Assembly (NCBI RefSeq): GCF_019207025.1
Contig: NZ_JAEEGC010000038.1
Coordinates: 1 to 57,426, forward strand
DNA: 57,426 nucleotides
Direction: 5' to 3'
Source of the DNA: Clostridium thailandense
GTDB taxonomy: Bacteria; Bacillota; Clostridia; Clostridiales; Clostridiaceae
The notes below the pieces were generated by a model. That model saw only the letters and a program-made list of their open reading frames with translations, made no database searches and had not been told where the DNA came from. Of this stretch, positions 55,744-57,426 are shown piece by piece (the first letter of the stretch is position 1; each line of letters opens with the position of its first letter). The position numbers and the translations under genes are program-made.

Positions 55744-55763
55744 AAATAATAGGAGTGAAAAGA

Positions 55764-57221
55764 ATGGCAAAAATTAGAACAAGATTTGCACCAAGTCCAA
55801 CTGGATATATGCATGTTGGAAACTTGAGAACAGCGCTATATGCTTATTTAATAGCTAAACATGAAGGTGGAGACTTCATATTAAGAATAGAGGATACTGA
55901 TCAAGAGAGATTTGTTGAAGGCGCCCTAGATATTATTTATAATACATTAAAAGCTACTGGATTAAAACACGATGAAGGTCCTGATATTGGCGGCTCTGTT
56001 GGTCCATATGTTCAAAGTGAAAGAACAAGTATATATTTGGAATATGCTAAAAGTTTAGTAGAAAAAGGAGAAGCTTATTATTGTTTCTGCACTAAGGAAA
56101 GAATTGATGCTTTAAGAACAGAATCTGAAGCACAGAAGAAGACTCCAAAATATGATAAACATTGTCTTCATCTTTCTAAGGAAGCGATTGAAGAAAATTT
56201 AGCCTCAGGTATTCCATACGTTATAAGACAAAATAATCCCGAAACTGGTACGACAACTTTTGATGATGAAATATATGGATCTATATCAGTTGATAACTCT
56301 GAACTTGATGATATGATTTTAATAAAATCAGATGGATTTCCTACATATAATTTTGCTAATGTTGTAGATGACCATTTAATGGGCATAACTCATGTTGTAC
56401 GTGGTAGTGAATATTTGTCTTCATCTCCAAAGTATAACAGATTATATGAAGCTTTTGGTTGGGACGTACCTACATATGTTCATTGTCCTCCAATAATGAA
56501 AGATGCTCAACACAAATTGAGTAAAAGAAACGGCGATGCTTCGTTTGAAGACCTAATTGCAAAAGGATATTTAAAGGATGCTGTTCTTAATTTTATAGCA
56601 TTATGTGGTTGGAATCCTGGTTCTGATAAGGAGATATTTTCATTAGAAGAGTTAATAGAAGTATTTAATTACAAAACTATAAATAAATCACCTGCTATTT
56701 TTGATGATGTAAAGTTAAGATGGATGAATAGTGAATACGTTAAGAAACTATCTTTAGATGAGTTTAACGAATTAGCTCTTCCATATTACAAACAAGTAAT
56801 AATCAAAGACTTAGATTTTATGAAAATAAGTGAATTAATGCATACAAGAACTGAAATATTCAGTGACATACCTTCTGTAATAGATTTCTTTGAAGAGTTA
56901 CCTGATTACTCAGCAGATTTGTATTTGCATAAGAAAATGAAGACTACCTATGAAAACTCTTTAAACAGCCTTGAAAAGATAGCACCTAAATTTGAAGCTA
57001 TTACTGATTGGAATTTTCAAAATATCGAAAAAGCTTGTATGGATTTAGTTCAAGAATTAAGTGTTAAGAATGGAATAGTTCTATGGCCTGTAAGAACTGC
57101 TGTATCTGGCAAACAATCTTCTCCAGGTGGAGCATATGAAATAGGTGAAATTCTTGGAAAAGAAGAAACTCTTAGAAGAGTTCAAATAGGCATAGAAAAA
57201 CTAAAAAGTGCATTAAATTAA
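55764..57221 (+). CDS. gltX: Glutamyl-tRNA synthetase
   Basis: Class I aminoacyl-tRNA synthetase that charges tRNA-Glu (and in many Firmicutes tRNA-Gln, later amidated). The 485-residue length is standard. The HIGH motif appears as [17 protein letters not shown] (residues 8-24) and the KMSKS loop as HKLSKRNGD. The middle catalytic blocks ([26 protein letters not shown]) and the C-terminal anticodon-binding helical domain are intact. The start is ATG 55764: AGGAGTG precedes it by 6 nt, while the GTG at 55755 lies within the ribosome-binding region. A strong terminator follows. Confidence 0.97.
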   Translation: MAKIRTRFAPSPTGYMHVGNLRTALYAYLIAKHEGGDFILRIEDTDQERFVEGALDIIYNTLKATGLKHDEGPDIGGSVGPYVQSERTSIYLEYAKSLVEKGEAYYCFCTKERIDALRTESEAQKKTPKYDKHCLHLSKEAIEENLASGIPYVIRQNNPETGTTTFDDEIYGSISVDNSELDDMILIKSDGFPTYNFANVVDDHLMGITHVVRGSEYLSSSPKYNRLYEAFGWDVPTYVHCPPIMKDAQHKLSKRNGDASFEDLIAKGYLKDAVLNFIALCGWNPGSDKEIFSLEELIEVFNYKTINKSPAIFDDVKLRWMNSEYVKKLSLDEFNELALPYYKQVIIKDLDFMKISELMHTRTEIFSDIPSVIDFFEELPDYSADLYLHKKMKTTYENSLNSLEKIAPKFEAITDWNFQNIEKACMDLVQELSVKNGIVLWPVRTAVSGKQSSPGGAYEIGEILGKEETLRRVQIGIEKLKSALN

Positions 57222-57229
57222 AAACTATA

Positions 57230-57263
57230 GGATGTCTAGTTATTCACTAGACATCCTTTTTTA
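57230..57263 (+). terminator. gltX terminator
   Basis: A perfect 11-bp stem (57230-57240 with 57246-57256) followed by TTTTTTA, 8 nt past the stop codon. Confidence 0.9.
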
Positions 57264-57347
57264 CTATACTAACATTCAAAACTCAACTTACAAGAGAACG
57301 TGCATAGGTTTGTGTAAAATAGAATAGACAAGTTTAAATTTATTTGG

Positions 57348-57393
57348 AAATTACTATGGGAATTCTTTTCCATAGTAATTTTTATTTTTTGGG
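57348..57393 (+). terminator. Second hairpin with T-run near the right edge
   Basis: A perfect 12-bp stem (57348-57359 with 57370-57381) followed by TTATTTTTTGGGG. After it an AGGAG at about 57407 hints that a further gene starts just beyond the window. No gene seen between 57264 and the end. Confidence 0.6.
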
Positions 57394-57426
57394 GAATAAC
57401 TAGATAAGGAGAAAGTATAGCGTCTG

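Larger units (their letters stand above)
55292..55763. other. Intergenic region between the chemoreceptor gene and gltX
   Basis: Divergent-gene spacer. The first 360 nt are AT-rich without supported genes. A 70-codon frame at 55537-55749 has no ribosome-binding site and contains the gltX promoter. The promoter (55655-55683) and a terminator-like hairpin (55711-55733) lie at the right end. Confidence 0.6.

Noticed and set aside
55537..55749. 70-codon reading frame upstream of gltX
   Set aside because: It has no ribosome-binding site, and the gltX promoter and leader hairpin lie inside it.
55684..55763. T-box riboswitch in front of gltX
   Set aside because: The leader is about 74 nt and lacks the AGGGUGGNACC T-box sequence and a Stem I. 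Only a simple hairpin is present.

Overview
The window looks like a chromosomal segment of a low-GC, spore-forming Firmicute, most likely a Clostridium sensu stricto relative. The DNA is strongly AT-rich, A/T-ending codons dominate, ribosome-binding sites are strong AGGAGG types, TTG and GTG starts are common, and an alpha/beta-type small acid-soluble spore protein is encoded. A PdxS/PdxT vitamin B6 pair, an aspartate 4-decarboxylase, a Cache-type chemoreceptor and a TM1266-like (hydrogenase-regulator-like) protein fit that group. No rRNA, tRNA, CRISPR array, integrase or complete insertion sequence is visible.

Layout. 0.5-9.2 kb holds mixed housekeeping genes: topoisomerase III, an ABC-F ATPase, a DUF1294 membrane protein, a MarR regulator, a flavodoxin-fold quinone reductase with a strange charged insert, two small proteins, a DegV protein and a spore SASP. 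9.2-10.7 kb is pdxS-pdxT, behind a promoter with a perfect 16-bp palindrome at its -35.

10.8-30.1 kb is the accessory core: twelve genes on the minus strand in one tightly spaced run, with no metabolic or transport gene. It encodes two zinc-ribbon GTPases, a third membrane GTPase, two GAP1-type (GTPase-associated) proteins, two beta-rich proteins, two membrane-linked von Willebrand A proteins, a tubulin/FtsZ-like GTPase of 1135 residues, a 781-residue protein of unknown family, and a zinc-ribbon/membrane/YARHG protein. The order beta-rich protein, GTPase, GAP1 occurs twice, once at each end, around the tubulin/vWA core. The families belong to GTPase-centred systems predicted by comparative genomics to act in biological conflict. 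I infer a membrane-anchored sensing and signalling machine, possibly defensive. A 290-bp palindromic MITE-like element lies just upstream, and related short repeats lie inside the operon and at the left edge of the window.

30.6-42.1 kb holds aspartate 4-decarboxylase, a SWIM-SNF2 helicase, a small unknown protein, a secreted SGNH hydrolase, a UvrD-like helicase and nicotinate phosphoribosyltransferase, whose promoter is overlaid by an inverted repeat. 42.1-50.7 kb holds a Cys-rich small protein, an HxlR regulator, a small membrane protein, a Nudix CoA pyrophosphatase, a D-Ala-D-Ala carboxypeptidase, a three-gene signalling operon (alpha/beta hydrolase, 7-TM histidine kinase, receiver-XRE regulator) and a beta-CASP nuclease. 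50.9-57.4 kb holds an unknown protein, a TM1266-like ACT-fold protein, a dihydroorotate-dehydrogenase-like ferredoxin fusion with an internal tandem repeat, a chemoreceptor, and gltX behind a strong promoter and a terminator-like leader hairpin.

All calls rest on reading the sequence by eye. Family names come from recognised motifs, not database searches.
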